Of a stretch of DNA of 44,960 nt, positions 23,933 through 36,700 are shown in pieces; position 1 is the first letter of the stretch, and every line of letters begins with the position of its first letter. This DNA is from Elusimicrobium sp. An273 (lineage in GTDB: Bacteria > Elusimicrobiota > Elusimicrobia > Elusimicrobiales > Elusimicrobiaceae), in contig NZ_NFJD01000005.1 in the NCBI RefSeq assembly GCF_002159705.1, forward strand, positions 1 through 44,960, in the 5' to 3' direction. Under the pieces are notes generated by a model, which was not told the origin of the DNA, did not search any database, and saw only the letters and a list, made by a program, of their open reading frames with translations. The translations under genes were made by a program, and so were the position numbers.

Positions 23933-24004
23933 ATAAGTCTTATCCCTTCGGCCCCAAGCGGCCATGACTTCCTTGAATAATCAAGAAGTGCATAAAAGAC
24001 TTAT
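23933..24004 (+). other. Predicted three-way-junction RNA fold in the rRNA leader
   Basis: The outer stem ATAAGTCTT (23933-23941) pairs perfectly with AAGACTTAT (23996-24004). Inside are two hairpins: GGCC/GGCC (23950-23953 with 23960-23963) and ACTT-C-CTTGA/TCAAG-AAGT (23967-23976 with 23981-23989, one bulge). Only P1 and P2 transcripts contain it. It resembles no tRNA (no anticodon or T arm). It could guide processing or antitermination. The base pairs are seen; the fold is inferred. Confidence 0.5.
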
Positions 24005-24053
24005 CGCAGTACCTAAAAGAGCCTCTGAAGCAGGCTGCTTGTTTGGATGTTTT

Positions 24054-24151
24054 AAAAAAGCTTGACAAACTTTAAAAAATATGCTTTAATAAAAGAGTAG
24101 TAAGAAAAGTCAGGCGGTTGAAAATAAAATTTCAAAAAAAGCTTGACAAAC
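24054..24151 (+). repeat. 17-nt direct repeat covering the -35 regions of P3 and P4
   Basis: The same 17 bases (AAAAAAGCTTGACAAAC) occur at 24054-24070 and 24135-24151, 81 nt apart. Each copy holds an A tract and a full TTGACA box, which points to promoter duplication. Confidence 0.85.
24062..24090 (+). promoter_or_regulatory. rRNA operon promoter P3
   Basis: TTGACA, 17 nt, TTTAAT, with an A6 tract immediately upstream of the -35. Confidence 0.72.
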
Positions 24152-24172
24152 AGAAATAAATTTTGTTATAAT
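24143..24172 (+). promoter_or_regulatory. rRNA operon promoter P4
   Basis: TTGACA, 18 nt, TATAAT. Both hexamers are perfect and an A7 tract lies just upstream, so this is probably the strongest of the four. It is the closest to 16S, about 290 nt away. Confidence 0.85.
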
Positions 24173-24221
24173 ATCTTTACAGCGAGAAAAGCTGATAAAG
24201 AAGTTAAAAATAAATTTCCTA

Positions 24222-24275
24222 TTGCTTTTTTCAAGCAGGAAAAAAGCAACGAGGAAGTTTCGTTCTCTGAAAATT
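24222..24275 (+). promoter_or_regulatory. boxB/boxA-like antitermination element of the rRNA leader
   Basis: A perfect 11-bp hairpin TTGCTTTTTTC/GAAAAAAGCAA (24222-24232 with 24239-24249) is followed 12 nt later by GTTCTCTGAAAATT (24262-24275), a boxA-like sequence. A near copy, GTTCTTTGAAAATT, occurs in the 16S-23S spacer at 26312. The hairpin-then-boxA order matches rRNA antitermination sites bound by NusB/S10. Next to 16S, CCTTTGAACCGC pairs with GCGGTTTAAAGG (24431-24456). Confidence 0.6.
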
Positions 24276-24465
24276 TGACAGCAATGTGCGAATGGGCGAT
24301 CTGAAACGGACAGATCTTCGGATTTGACAGTTCAGAGCTCATTACAGTAAGTCATATACTATAGTATGACACCAAGTTAATTCAAATAAGTAGAGTCAAA
24401 AGTCAACAGCTCGCTGTTAGCGATTGATCGCCTTTGAACCGCTTGCGGTTTAAAGGTAATTAATT

Positions 24466-25978
<1,513 letters not shown>

Positions 25979-26114
25979 TTCTATTTTCTTTGGAATTTAG
26001 AATAGGTCGGTAGTTCTAAACTGGTGCGCGAAAGCGCTATCTGTTTCAGGTCGGCCACTCGCACATAGAAGGTTATAGAGCTTAGGCTCTTTTGAAAGGT
26101 TTTAAAAATAGCTT

Positions 26115-26188
26115 GGGCTCGTAGCTCAGCTGGTTAGAGCGCACGCTTGATAAGCGTGAGGTCGAAGGTTCAATTCCTTCCGGGCCCA
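26115..26188 (+). tRNA. tRNA-Ile (anticodon GAT)
   Basis: 74-nt cloverleaf: acceptor GGGCTCG/CGGGCCC, anticodon stem CACGC/GCGTG with loop TTGATAA, T stem GAAGG/CCTTC. It lies in the 16S-23S spacer, the usual place. CCA is not encoded; the sequence after the discriminator A reads CAG. Confidence 0.97.
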
Positions 26189-26203
26189 CAGCAACTTATT
26201 AAA

Positions 26204-26276
26204 GGGGCTGTAGCTCAGTTGGGAGAGCGCCTGCTTTGCAAGCAGGAGGTCGTCGGTTCGATCCCGATCAGCTCCA
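26204..26276 (+). tRNA. tRNA-Ala (anticodon TGC)
   Basis: 73-nt cloverleaf: acceptor GGGGCTG/CAGCTCC, D stem GCTC/GAGC, anticodon stem CCTGC/GCAGG with loop TTTGCAA, T stem GTCGG/CCGAT. It follows tRNA-Ile by 15 nt in the rRNA spacer. CCA is not encoded. Confidence 0.97.
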
Positions 26277-26608
26277 ATATAACCTAGTGAACATGTTGCG
26301 TCAGATTTGTAGTTCTTTGAAAATTAGATAACTTATACTAAATCTTCTCTTGTAAGACTCCAGAAGTTAAACATTTAAATCATAAAAATGGTTAACGGGC
26401 AGCGAAGGGAATGAAAGTATATTTTAGAAAAGCCAAGCGTTTGTATATTCTAAATGTGATATGAATATACTTACACTTACACAATTAAGCAATGAGAACG
26501 CAATTAACTGAAAAGTTAATGGTTATCATACTAAAAATATAGATAGCAATATCTAGCATTTGAAATGACCAATTTAGATAGATGAAAATCTGTCGGATTA
26601 AAGAATAT
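26277..26608 (+). other. 16S-23S spacer with boxA and 23S processing stem
   Basis: This 332-nt stretch has no gene. GTTCTTTGAAAATT (26312-26325) is a boxA-like antitermination site. TAGATAACTTA (26325-26335) is the exact reverse complement of TAAGTTATCTA at 29698-29708 downstream of 23S, giving an 11-bp processing stem. Closer in, AAGAATATGG (26601-26610) pairs with CCATATTCTT (29641-29650). The rest is A/T-rich with no further signal that I can name. Confidence 0.7.
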
Positions 26609-29644
<3,036 letters not shown>

Positions 29645-29827
29645 ATTCTTTAATCCAGATAGATAAAGAATAGTAAGTGAAAACACTTGCGCTTTTCTAA
29701 GTTATCTAGACGTTAGGAGGAATCGATGACCCGCCTGATCAGCGGAGAGAAGGATTCTAACGTATAAAGGAACATGTTGTAAAACGAGTTCCTTTTCAAA
29801 TTTGTTCTTTTACTAAGAGGCTGGAAT

Positions 29828-29951
29828 GAGACTGATAATAATTCCGACGAGGCCACACCCGTTCCCATTCCGAACACGGCAGTTAAGCTCGTCAGGGTCG
29901 ATGGTATTGGCGCCCAATTCGGCGCTGAGAGAGTAGATCGTTGTCGGTCTC
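29828..29951 (+). rRNA. rrf: 5S ribosomal RNA
   Basis: The hallmark ACACCCGTTCCCATTCCGAACACGGCAGTTAAG is present (positions about 29855-29887). Helix I is GAGACTGA/TCGGTCTC (29828-29835 with 29944-29951), and an extra outer helix GGCTGG/CCAGCC encloses it in the precursor. Mature ends are approximate. The sequence between 23S and 5S (29645-29827) shares the 10-mer GAACATGTTG with the 16S-23S spacer (26289-26298). Confidence 0.94.
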
Positions 29952-29976
29952 ATCCCAGCCTTTTACTTTAAGATTT

Positions 29977-30005
29977 AAACCCCGCTTAACCGCGGGGTTT
30001 TTTGT
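29977..30005 (+). terminator. rRNA operon terminator
   Basis: Stem AAACCCCGC/GCGGGGTTT with a 6-nt loop and a T run, 25 nt after 5S. The next 235 nt (30006-30240) contain no convincing gene. Confidence 0.9.
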
Positions 30006-30242
30006 TGTATAAATAAGTGGCGGGCTGGTTGTTTTTGCAATTCTTCCTGCGAAACACACAGACCGTCCTTTCCTTTCTTGCGGGGTTGAAAAAATGGAGT
30101 TCACCCTCCGTTTGTGCTTTGGTTAGGCCGGGCGTAATCAAATCTTTTTTCACGCGCTTGCTTTTAAAAAAGGCCGAAAAGAGTTTTTGCATGCCGCGGG
30201 CCCTATATTTCTTCTTTTTTATTTTAAGACCCAATACTTTCA

Positions 30243-30271
30243 TTTACAATACGTCACAAATCCGCTATATT
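30243..30271 (+). promoter_or_regulatory. Promoter of the DUF3089-type lipoprotein gene
   Basis: TTTACA (30243-30248), 17 nt, TATATT (30266-30271); both hexamers match consensus at five of six positions. Transcription would start near 30278, giving an 18-nt leader with AGGGGGA. Confidence 0.7.
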
Positions 30272-30295
30272 GTAAGGAAGCAAGGGGGAAATCTA

Positions 30296-31297
30296 ATGCG
30301 CAAATTACTTTATTTCTTTTTCCTTATTTTACCCGTGGGGCTCTGCGGCTGTTTGGGCTCCTCGCCGGTGCCGCAACCTGCGGTTCCCGATTATGCCCAA
30401 GCAGAAAACTGGGCTTCCCTGCCCACCGGGCTAGCAGATAAGCCCGTAGACGTTTTTTATGTATATCCCACTATTTTTGGCGGAGCGGGCCCCGAACAAA
30501 TGGACATTTCGGATCCGCAGCTGCGGGCAAAAGCAGACGTGCAAATTGGCATTAATGCCGGCGTCTTTACAGACGAGGCCAACCTGTTTGCCCCGTATTA
30601 TCGTCAAGCCTCTATAGAAGTCGTTTGGATGAAGGAGCGGGAAGCGGAAGACTTGCTGAAAGACGGATACCGAGATGTGGCCCGGGCATTTAAATACTAT
30701 ATGGAGCATTTCAATCAGGGGCGTCCGTTTATTTTGGCGGGATTTAGCCAGGGCTCTATGGCTTTATTAAACTTAATGGAAAAGAAGTTTGACAACCCCC
30801 AATGGCAAAAGCAATTTGTGGCGGCGTATCTGATTGGCTACTCGGTTACCGAGGATGATTTGGAGCGTTACCCCTGGCTAAAAATGGCGCAGGGAGAAAC
30901 GGATACGGGGGTCATCGTGTCGTATAACACGCAGCTGCCGGGGTATGGATATTCCTATGTATTAAAAAAAGGCGCCAAGGGAATCAATCCGGTAAGCTGG
31001 AAGGCGGACTCTTCCGTCGCTCCGGCCGCTTTGCATAAAGGAGCGGTTATCTTTGATATTGTAACGGGCGAAAAGCAAGCAGAAATTCCACACTTTTCAG
31101 ACGTCTGGCTGGAAGAAAAGACCGGTGCCCTGGCCGTGCATGCCGATGCCGCCAAATACAATGCCAGCCAAGCGGTGTTCCCACCGGGCGTGATGCATAT
31201 GTATGACTATATGTTTTTCTATAATAATCTGAAAGAAAACGTACAAAAACGCATCGCGGCGTATAAGGCCGCCCAGGAACAGCACCCAAGCAAATAG
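30296..31297 (+). CDS. Lipoprotein with alpha/beta-hydrolase fold, DUF3089-like
   Basis: The 333-residue protein starts with a lipoprotein signal (MRKLLYFFFLILPVGLCGC, lipidated Cys probably C19). KPVDVFYVYPTIF (49-61), the nucleophile elbow GFSQG (S151) and the late MHMYDY (H301) fit DUF3089 hydrolases. Substrate is unknown; an esterase or lipase role at the envelope is likely. The start is set by the lipobox and the AGGGGGA ribosome-binding site; a longer frame upstream lacks both. It lies directly after the rRNA operon with its own promoter. Confidence 0.82.
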   Translation: MRKLLYFFFLILPVGLCGCLGSSPVPQPAVPDYAQAENWASLPTGLADKPVDVFYVYPTIFGGAGPEQMDISDPQLRAKADVQIGINAGVFTDEANLFAPYYRQASIEVVWMKEREAEDLLKDGYRDVARAFKYYMEHFNQGRPFILAGFSQGSMALLNLMEKKFDNPQWQKQFVAAYLIGYSVTEDDLERYPWLKMAQGETDTGVIVSYNTQLPGYGYSYVLKKGAKGINPVSWKADSSVAPAALHKGAVIFDIVTGEKQAEIPHFSDVWLEEKTGALAVHADAAKYNASQAVFPPGVMHMYDYMFFYNNLKENVQKRIAAYKAAQEQHPSK

Positions 31298-31561
31298 TCC
31301 GCAGGACATGTTTCGTGCGGGAGAGCCGGTTGTTTGTCCTTTGGCTGGTTATTGTGCAAATGAGCATATTGCCCGGCCGGGCCGCCGCGTATTTGGCCTG
31401 TCTGGAGGGCTGAATCAAAAGTGGGGGATTTCCCGCGTTGCCCACAATCGGGTGTTCGGTTGGGTAACGGTCGTAATTTTTGGAAGCATTGGCCCGTGGA
31501 TTGTGTAGGCGGGCGGGAATATGATATCTTTTACAAAAGAGCTGAAAAAAGGAGATTTTTT

Positions 31562-32179
31562 ATGCGTCGGATTCAACTAATCGGTATTTTGGTGGCTTTC
31601 ATGGTAGGGATGACGGGCGTGAGTTTTGCAAAAGACAAGGCGGATACTATCCGTTTTGCCGGCACGCAATACACCCTGCAATACAGCGTGGGAAATGCGC
31701 AGGAACGGCTGAATGAGTATTTGCCGGCCGGCGAGGATTTTTCTTCCTATTCCACGATGTTTACCGTCCGTTCTTATGATGCACTGCAAAATACGCCGCA
31801 GGAAGTGGCTTCCAGCGTTATTTATAATTTACAACAACACTATCCCGGTACCGAATACAGCTTTTTCCCGGGGAAAGGAAGCGATGCCGGCTTGTCTTTT
31901 ATTGCAACTAAACCGGGGATTTTTGAATTTAACTTTTTCCGCTTTACCACGCACCAAGGGCATCCGGTGGCCTTGCAATTTGTGTACCGGGAATATCCGA
32001 ACGCCAAAAACGAAGACCAAGTGCGGCAAAAAATGGTGCAAACCATCCAAAAAAACGCAACCGCGTGGGAAAATGAAATGCTTTCCATGCCGGTTCCGGC
32101 CATCCAGCCGAGTGCCCAAAAGCCTGCCAAAGCCCCGGCCAAAACAAAAAATAAAAAAAAGAATCTGGTTAAAAAATAA
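31562..32179 (+). CDS. Small exported protein of unknown function with Lys-rich tail
   Basis: The 205-residue protein has a signal peptide (MRRIQLIGILVAFMVGMTGVSFA). The middle part contains FAGTQYTLQYSVGNAQERLNEYLP and FNFFRFTTHQGHPVALQFVYREYP, which I do not assign to a family. The last 25 residues are Pro/Ala/Lys-rich (QKPAKAPAKTKNKKKN). AAGGAG lies 7 nt before the ATG. The upstream 264 nt to the lipoprotein gene holds no gene I can support and no convincing promoter. Confidence 0.7.
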   Translation: MRRIQLIGILVAFMVGMTGVSFAKDKADTIRFAGTQYTLQYSVGNAQERLNEYLPAGEDFSSYSTMFTVRSYDALQNTPQEVASSVIYNLQQHYPGTEYSFFPGKGSDAGLSFIATKPGIFEFNFFRFTTHQGHPVALQFVYREYPNAKNEDQVRQKMVQTIQKNATAWENEMLSMPVPAIQPSAQKPAKAPAKTKNKKKNLVKK

Positions 32180-32181
32180 AG

Positions 32182-32210
32182 AAATCCGCTTGGCTTAGCC
32201 GGCGGATTTT
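32182..32210 (+). terminator. Terminator before the rplJ operon
   Basis: Stem AAATCCGC/GCGGATTT with a 12-nt loop that can pair further (GGC/GCC); the T run is short. The first rplJ promoter overlaps its loop. Confidence 0.6.
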
Positions 32211-32218
32211 AGTATAAT
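32190..32218 (+). promoter_or_regulatory. rplJ operon promoter, upstream
   Basis: TTGGCT (32190-32195), 17 nt, TATAAT (32213-32218). The perfect -10 and standard spacing support it; the -35 is moderate and lies in the preceding terminator. Confidence 0.6.
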
Positions 32219-32256
32219 AAATATAAGAGCCGCGGATAAAACGTTTGCAAAAAGGA

Positions 32257-32285
32257 TTGCAATAGGCGGCTTTTATTGATAAAAT
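32257..32285 (+). promoter_or_regulatory. rplJ operon promoter, downstream
   Basis: TTGCAA (32257-32262), 17 nt, TAAAAT (32280-32285). An overlapping TATAAT (32285-32290) would have a 22-nt spacer and is less likely. Confidence 0.55.
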
Positions 32286-32315
32286 ATAATAGAAGTAATT
32301 AACCCGATTTTTAAC

Positions 32316-32377
32316 GAGAACCATAACTCCTCCGACGGTAAAACGAAGGGAAGGGAGTTTGTGGCTGTCGTTTTCTC
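32316..32377 (+). promoter_or_regulatory. Probable L10(L12)4-binding leader hairpin of rplJ
   Basis: GAGAAC and CCATAACTCC on the 5' side pair with GGAGTTTGTGG and GTTTTCTC on the 3' side, with a small internal loop and an apical region of about 22 nt. Two small hairpins follow (GCTTAAA/TTTAAGC near 32379-32402, and AAAACG/CGTTTT) before the rplJ start. Long leader helices with a kink-turn are the known L10 autoregulation site in other bacteria; the match here is by position and shape, not by a sequence motif I can prove. Confidence 0.55.
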
Positions 32378-32441
32378 TGCTTAAAAAATCAAAAATTTAA
32401 GCAAAAAACGCAGCCGTTTTCGTTAGTAAACAGGCAAGAAA

Positions 32442-32969
32442 ATGAACCTGACAAAAGACCAAAAGAAACAAAAGTCGCAAGACTTGGCTTCTGAAATTAC
32501 CGCTAGCGGCACCCTGTTCTTCACGGCCTATCAAGGCTTGAAGTTCGTGGATATGGCCGAGCTGCGCGCGCAGTTGGCGCCCACGGGAGCGAAATTCCGT
32601 GTGGAACGCAACGCGATCGTAGATCACGCCATCCGCCAGGCCAAAATTGAAGGCGCTGATGAAAAGCTCTTTCAAGGGCCGACGGCCATCGCGGTAGGCG
32701 GCGACATTGCCGCCGTTGCCAAAGCGTTGGTGGACTTTCAGAAAAAGTTTGCGGCTTTGAAGCTTCGTGCTTGCTATTCGGACGGTGTTTGGTACAGCGA
32801 AGAACAGGTGAAACAATTGGCTACCATCGGTACCAAGGAAGAGAACCTCTCCAAGCTGGCCGGCGCGTTGTACAACGCGGTGGCGCAGTCCGCGCAAGTG
32901 CTGCAAGCTCCGATACGGGATTTTGCCTACGTTATCAAAGCCGTGGAAGACAAACAAAACGGCAAATAA
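32442..32969 (+). CDS. rplJ: 50S ribosomal protein L10
   Basis: The 175-residue protein has the L10 N-terminal rRNA-binding part (TLFFTAYQGLKFVDMAELRAQL, then GAKFRVERNAIVDHAI and the LFQGPTAIAVGGD block) and a C-terminal helix for L7/L12 dimers (EENLSKLAGALYNAVAQ). It anchors the stalk and usually represses its own operon. The start MNLTKDQKKQ is preceded by AGGCAAG. Normally rplA stands just upstream; here two promoters and a leader replace it. Confidence 0.96.
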   Translation: MNLTKDQKKQKSQDLASEITASGTLFFTAYQGLKFVDMAELRAQLAPTGAKFRVERNAIVDHAIRQAKIEGADEKLFQGPTAIAVGGDIAAVAKALVDFQKKFAALKLRACYSDGVWYSEEQVKQLATIGTKEENLSKLAGALYNAVAQSAQVLQAPIRDFAYVIKAVEDKQNGK

Positions 32970-32975
32970 TAACGG

Positions 32976-33163
32976 CGGACGGATGTTTCGTCCGGTCATC
33001 GGCTTCGGTTTACGGAGCAATGTTCTTTTGGGCGGGTGCTTAGCAAGAGCCTAGGGCCCGTCCAAAGACAGAAGACAGACAAAATCTAAACCCGCCAAGA
33101 GCGGTAGTAGCCCGAAAGGATAAATGCACGGGCCTAAACACGGTTTAGGCAGAAGGCAGCTAC
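32976..33163 (+). other. Structured rplJ-rplL intercistronic region
   Basis: The 219-nt spacer is long for these genes. Visible pairings: CGGACG/CGTCCG (32976-32994), GGCGGGT/ACCCGCC (33031-33037 with 33090-33096), GTAGC/GCTAC (33107-33111 with 33159-33163) enclosing CCCG/CGGG and the perfect 8-bp hairpin GCCTAAAC/GTTTAGGC (33132-33150). No ORF and no promoter of good quality is seen. It may set the higher L7/L12 dose by processing or stabilisation. Confidence 0.6.
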
Positions 33164-33188
33164 TCTATAAAACAAGGAAAAAAATAAA

Positions 33189-33572
33189 ATGGCTAAATTG
33201 ACCAAAGAAGAATTAGTAAACGCTATTGCTGAACTCACCGTTCTGGAACTTTCCGAACTCGTGAAAGCTATTGAAGAAAAATTCGGCGTGAAAGCCGCCG
33301 CCCCGGCCGTGGCCGTTGCCGCCGCTGCTGCTCCGGCTGCCGCTGCCGCTGAAGAAAAAGACGAATTCAACGTTGTGTTGACCGCTGTTGATGCCGCCAA
33401 GAAAATCAGCGTCATCAAAGTCGTGCGCGAAATCACCGGCTTGGGCTTGAAAGAAGCCAAAGACTTGGTGGAAGGTGCCCCGAAAGCCGTGAAAGAAAAC
33501 GTTGCCAAAGCCGAAGCTGAAGAACTCAAAAAGAAAATCACCGAAGCCGGCGGCACCGTCGAACTCAAATAG
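33189..33572 (+). CDS. rplL: 50S ribosomal protein L7/L12
   Basis: The 127-residue protein has the N-terminal dimerisation domain ([31 protein letters not shown]), an Ala-rich hinge (about 36-55) and the factor-binding C-terminal domain with [27 protein letters not shown]. It is the multicopy stalk protein that recruits EF-G and EF-Tu. The long structured spacer in front and the hairpin behind it suggest that its mRNA segment is separated from rplJ and rpoB. Confidence 0.97.
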   Translation: MAKLTKEELVNAIAELTVLELSELVKAIEEKFGVKAAAPAVAVAAAAAPAAAAAEEKDEFNVVLTAVDAAKKISVIKVVREITGLGLKEAKDLVEGAPKAVKENVAKAEAEELKKKITEAGGTVELK

Positions 33573-33590
33573 TTCAACCAACGAATTATT

Positions 33591-33624
33591 AATCCCATCC
33601 CCCGCGTTTGCGGGGGTTGGGATT
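33591..33624 (+). other. Long hairpin between rplL and rpoB
   Basis: AATCCCA-T-CCCCCGC pairs with GCGGGGG-T-TGGGATT (14 pairs, one T/T mismatch, GTTT loop). No T run follows. A smaller TACCCT/AGGGTA hairpin comes next (33628-33646), and CTGCT/AGCAG overlaps the rpoB ribosome-binding site. It is placed where other bacteria have a partial attenuator or RNase III site that lowers rpoB relative to rplL. Confidence 0.65.
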
Positions 33625-33726
33625 ACGTACCCTTAAGGACAGGGTATAACGGCGGGCCTGCCGCCTCCGGCGTAGTGCGTTGCGTCCGGTTGGGCAGTCC
33701 GCTGCTAAACAGCAGGAAGAACAGAA

Positions 33727-36700
33727 ATGATTGAAAAACAAACAAATTTCGGCAAAATTTCCACGAAACTTCCCTTACCCGATTTGCTGGACATGCAAAA
33801 ACAGTCGTTCGTAGACTTTTTGCAGCTGGATGTCCCTCCCGCCAAGCGGGAACTAAAAGGCCTGCAAGCCGCTTTTGAAGACGTTTTCCCTATTGAAGCT
33901 CCCGACGGGAGTATGAAACTTGAATTTTTGAAATATGAACTGGGCGCCCCCCGCTACGCCACCCCGGCCGAAGCTGCCGTGCGCGACAGCACCTATTCCG
34001 CGCCCTTAAAAGCCCTTTTGCGCTTGCAAGTAAAACAGAAAAACGGGAAGATGAAAGAAGCGTCCGAACAGGACGTAACCCTGTGTGATCTGCCGTTGAT
34101 GACCGATGCCGGCTGCTTTGTGTTTAACGGCGCCGAACGCGTGGTCGTCAGCCAGATGCACCGCTCTCCGGGCATTATTTTTGAAGAAGACGAAGAGAAA
34201 AAACAGTCCACTTTCGGTAAACGCCTGTATGTGGCGCGCATCATTCCGTACCGCGGGGCGTGGATTGAATTCTCGTTTGACTTGATGAACGCGCTGTGGG
34301 TGCGCATTGACCGCAAGAAAAAAGTGTTGGCCTCTACGTTCCTGCGCGCCTGCGGTTTGGAAACCAACGCACAGATTATCCAAACCTTCTACAAATGCGA
34401 AGATATTGAAGTGAAGCCGTCCAACATTGACGGCGTCATCGGCCGCTACGCGGCGGACGATATTTACGATCCGGCCACCGGCGAAGTGCTGTGGAACCTG
34501 GACGAAAAAGCCGCCCTGCCGATTGACGATAAACTTTTCAAAACCTTAATTGAAAAGAAAGTAAAAACCATCAAAGTAATTTCCGGCAAACCGCGCCAGG
34601 ACGACCCCGGTATTTTGGCGACCTTGGAACACCGCAAGGATTCCATCCGCACCGCCGCCGAGGCCCAGGCCGAAATTTACAAAAAGATGAGAGGGCAGGA
34701 CTTCGTCGTAAAAGAACAGGCGGAAACCTTCCTCAACAACCTGATTTTCGACAACATCCGCAGATATGATTTAAGCTTTGTCGGCCGCTATAAAATCAAC
34801 AAAAAATTTGCGAACATGTTTGATTTAATCAGCAAATTCAAATTCAAAAAATTTACGACTCCGTCCGAAAAACGCCGCACCTTGGCGCCGGAAGACATCA
34901 TCGTTACGGTCAAATACCTCTTGGCCTTGAACGCCGGCGAAGATGCGCAAAAGATGTATGGAGACGGATTTACCTTTAAAGTAGACGATATTGACCACTT
35001 GGGCAACCGCCGCGTGCGCGGAATCGGGGAATTGTTGGAAAACCAGATTCGCGTAGGCTTGTCGCAAATGGCCAAAACCGCCCGCGACCGCATGAACCGC
35101 GAGCTGACCAATCCCACTCCGCGTGCGCTCGTCAATGCGCAGCCGGTGCAGGCGATTGTTCGCAAGTTCTTCGGTACTTCGCAGCTTTCCCAGTTTATGG
35201 ATCAGATCAACCCCTTGGGCGAACTGACCCACAAACGCAGACTTTCGGCCTTGGGGCCCGGCGGCTTAAACCGCAAACGCGCCGGATTCGAAGTGCGCGA
35301 CGTACACTACACGCACTATGGCCGCGTCTGCCCGATTGAAACCCCGGAAGGCCCGAACATCGGGTTAATCACCTCGTTGGCGTGCTATTCCAAGGTCAAC
35401 AAATACGGTTTGATTGAAACGCCGTACCGCAAAGTGGTCAACGGCAAAGTAACCGACCAGGTGGAAGAATTGACCGCCGACGCCGAAGACGACAAGCTCG
35501 TGGCGCAGGCCAATACGCCTACCACCAAAGACGGCAAAATTGACACCGACCTCGTAGCCTGCCGCGTCCGCTCGGACTATCCGTTGGTTTCGCCCAAAGC
35601 GGTAGATTATATGGATGTCTCCCCGCTGCAGGTAATCAGCGTGTCCGCGGCGCTCATTCCGTTCTTGGAACACGACGACGCCAACCGCGCGTTGATGGGT
35701 TGTAACATGCAGCGCCAGGGCGTGCCGCTTTTAATGCCGGAAGCGCCGTATGTGGGCACCGGGATTGAGCACGAAGTCGCGCGCGACTCCGGTACTTCCG
35801 TAGTAGCCCGCCGCGACGGCCGCGTCCAATTCGCGGATGCCTCCAAAATCATCGTAGAAGCCAAAGACGGCACCTACGATGTGTATGAACTTTTGAAATA
35901 CAAACGTTCCAACCAAGACACCTGCATCAACCAGCACCCGATCGTCAAAACGGGCGACAACGTAAAAGCCCGCCAAGTCATTGCCGACGGCCCGTCTATG
36001 GACAACGGCTACCTGGCCTTGGGCCGCAACATGCTGGTCGGCTTTATGTGCTGGGAAGGGTATAACTACGAAGACGCTATTTTGGTGTCTTCCCGCTTGG
36101 TGAAAGACGACGTATTTACCTCTATCCACCTGCACGAATTTACGGTGGATGCCCGCAACACCAAACTGGGCGCGGAAGAAATCACCCGCGATATTCCCAA
36201 CATCGGTGCGGAAGCCTTGTCGCACTTGGATAACGACGGGATCGTCCTCCCCGCTACGGTGGTGGAACCCGGCGACATTCTGGTGGGCAAAGTAACGCCG
36301 AAAGGCGAACAGCAGCTTACGCCGGAAGAACGGCTGCTCAAAGTGATCTTCGGTAAAAAAGCCGACGACGTGGTGGACGCCTCCTTGCGCGTTCCGCCCG
36401 GCACCAGCGGCAAAATTTTGGGCACCCGCGTATTCGTGCGCAAAGAAAAATTGACCAAAGCCGAAGAAAAAGCCCGCTTGACGGCGCTGGAAAACGAAAA
36501 AGATTCCACGCTGGAACTCTTGAAAGAACAGCGCAAACGCGCGTTGGCCAATGCCAAAGCTTCTATTAAGAAAGAAGCTGATTTGAAGAAAGAAGAAGCC
36601 CGCATCAATGCGTTGTACAAATTGATGGAAAAGAAAACTGTGGAACATTACGAACGCGAGATGGAATTCTCTAAACAAGGGGACGAACTCGCGGTAACGG

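Noticed and set aside
29986..30243. Minus-strand frame of 85 codons (MKVLGLKIKKKKYRARG...) after the rRNA operon
   Set aside because: No ribosome-binding site, and its end overlaps the rRNA terminator. It is low-complexity and basic, so not supportable.
31308..31508. Plus-strand frame of 66 codons between the lipoprotein and the small exported protein
   Set aside because: No ribosome-binding site, no recognisable features, and it overlaps the leader of the next gene.
34990..35260. Rifampicin-resistance changes in rpoB and streptomycin-resistance changes in rpsL
   Set aside because: Key residues (Q489, F490, D492, H502 and S507 in RpoB; both lysines in S12) are of the sensitive type. Gly498 in place of the E. 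coli Ser is probably natural variation, as other phyla have Ala there.
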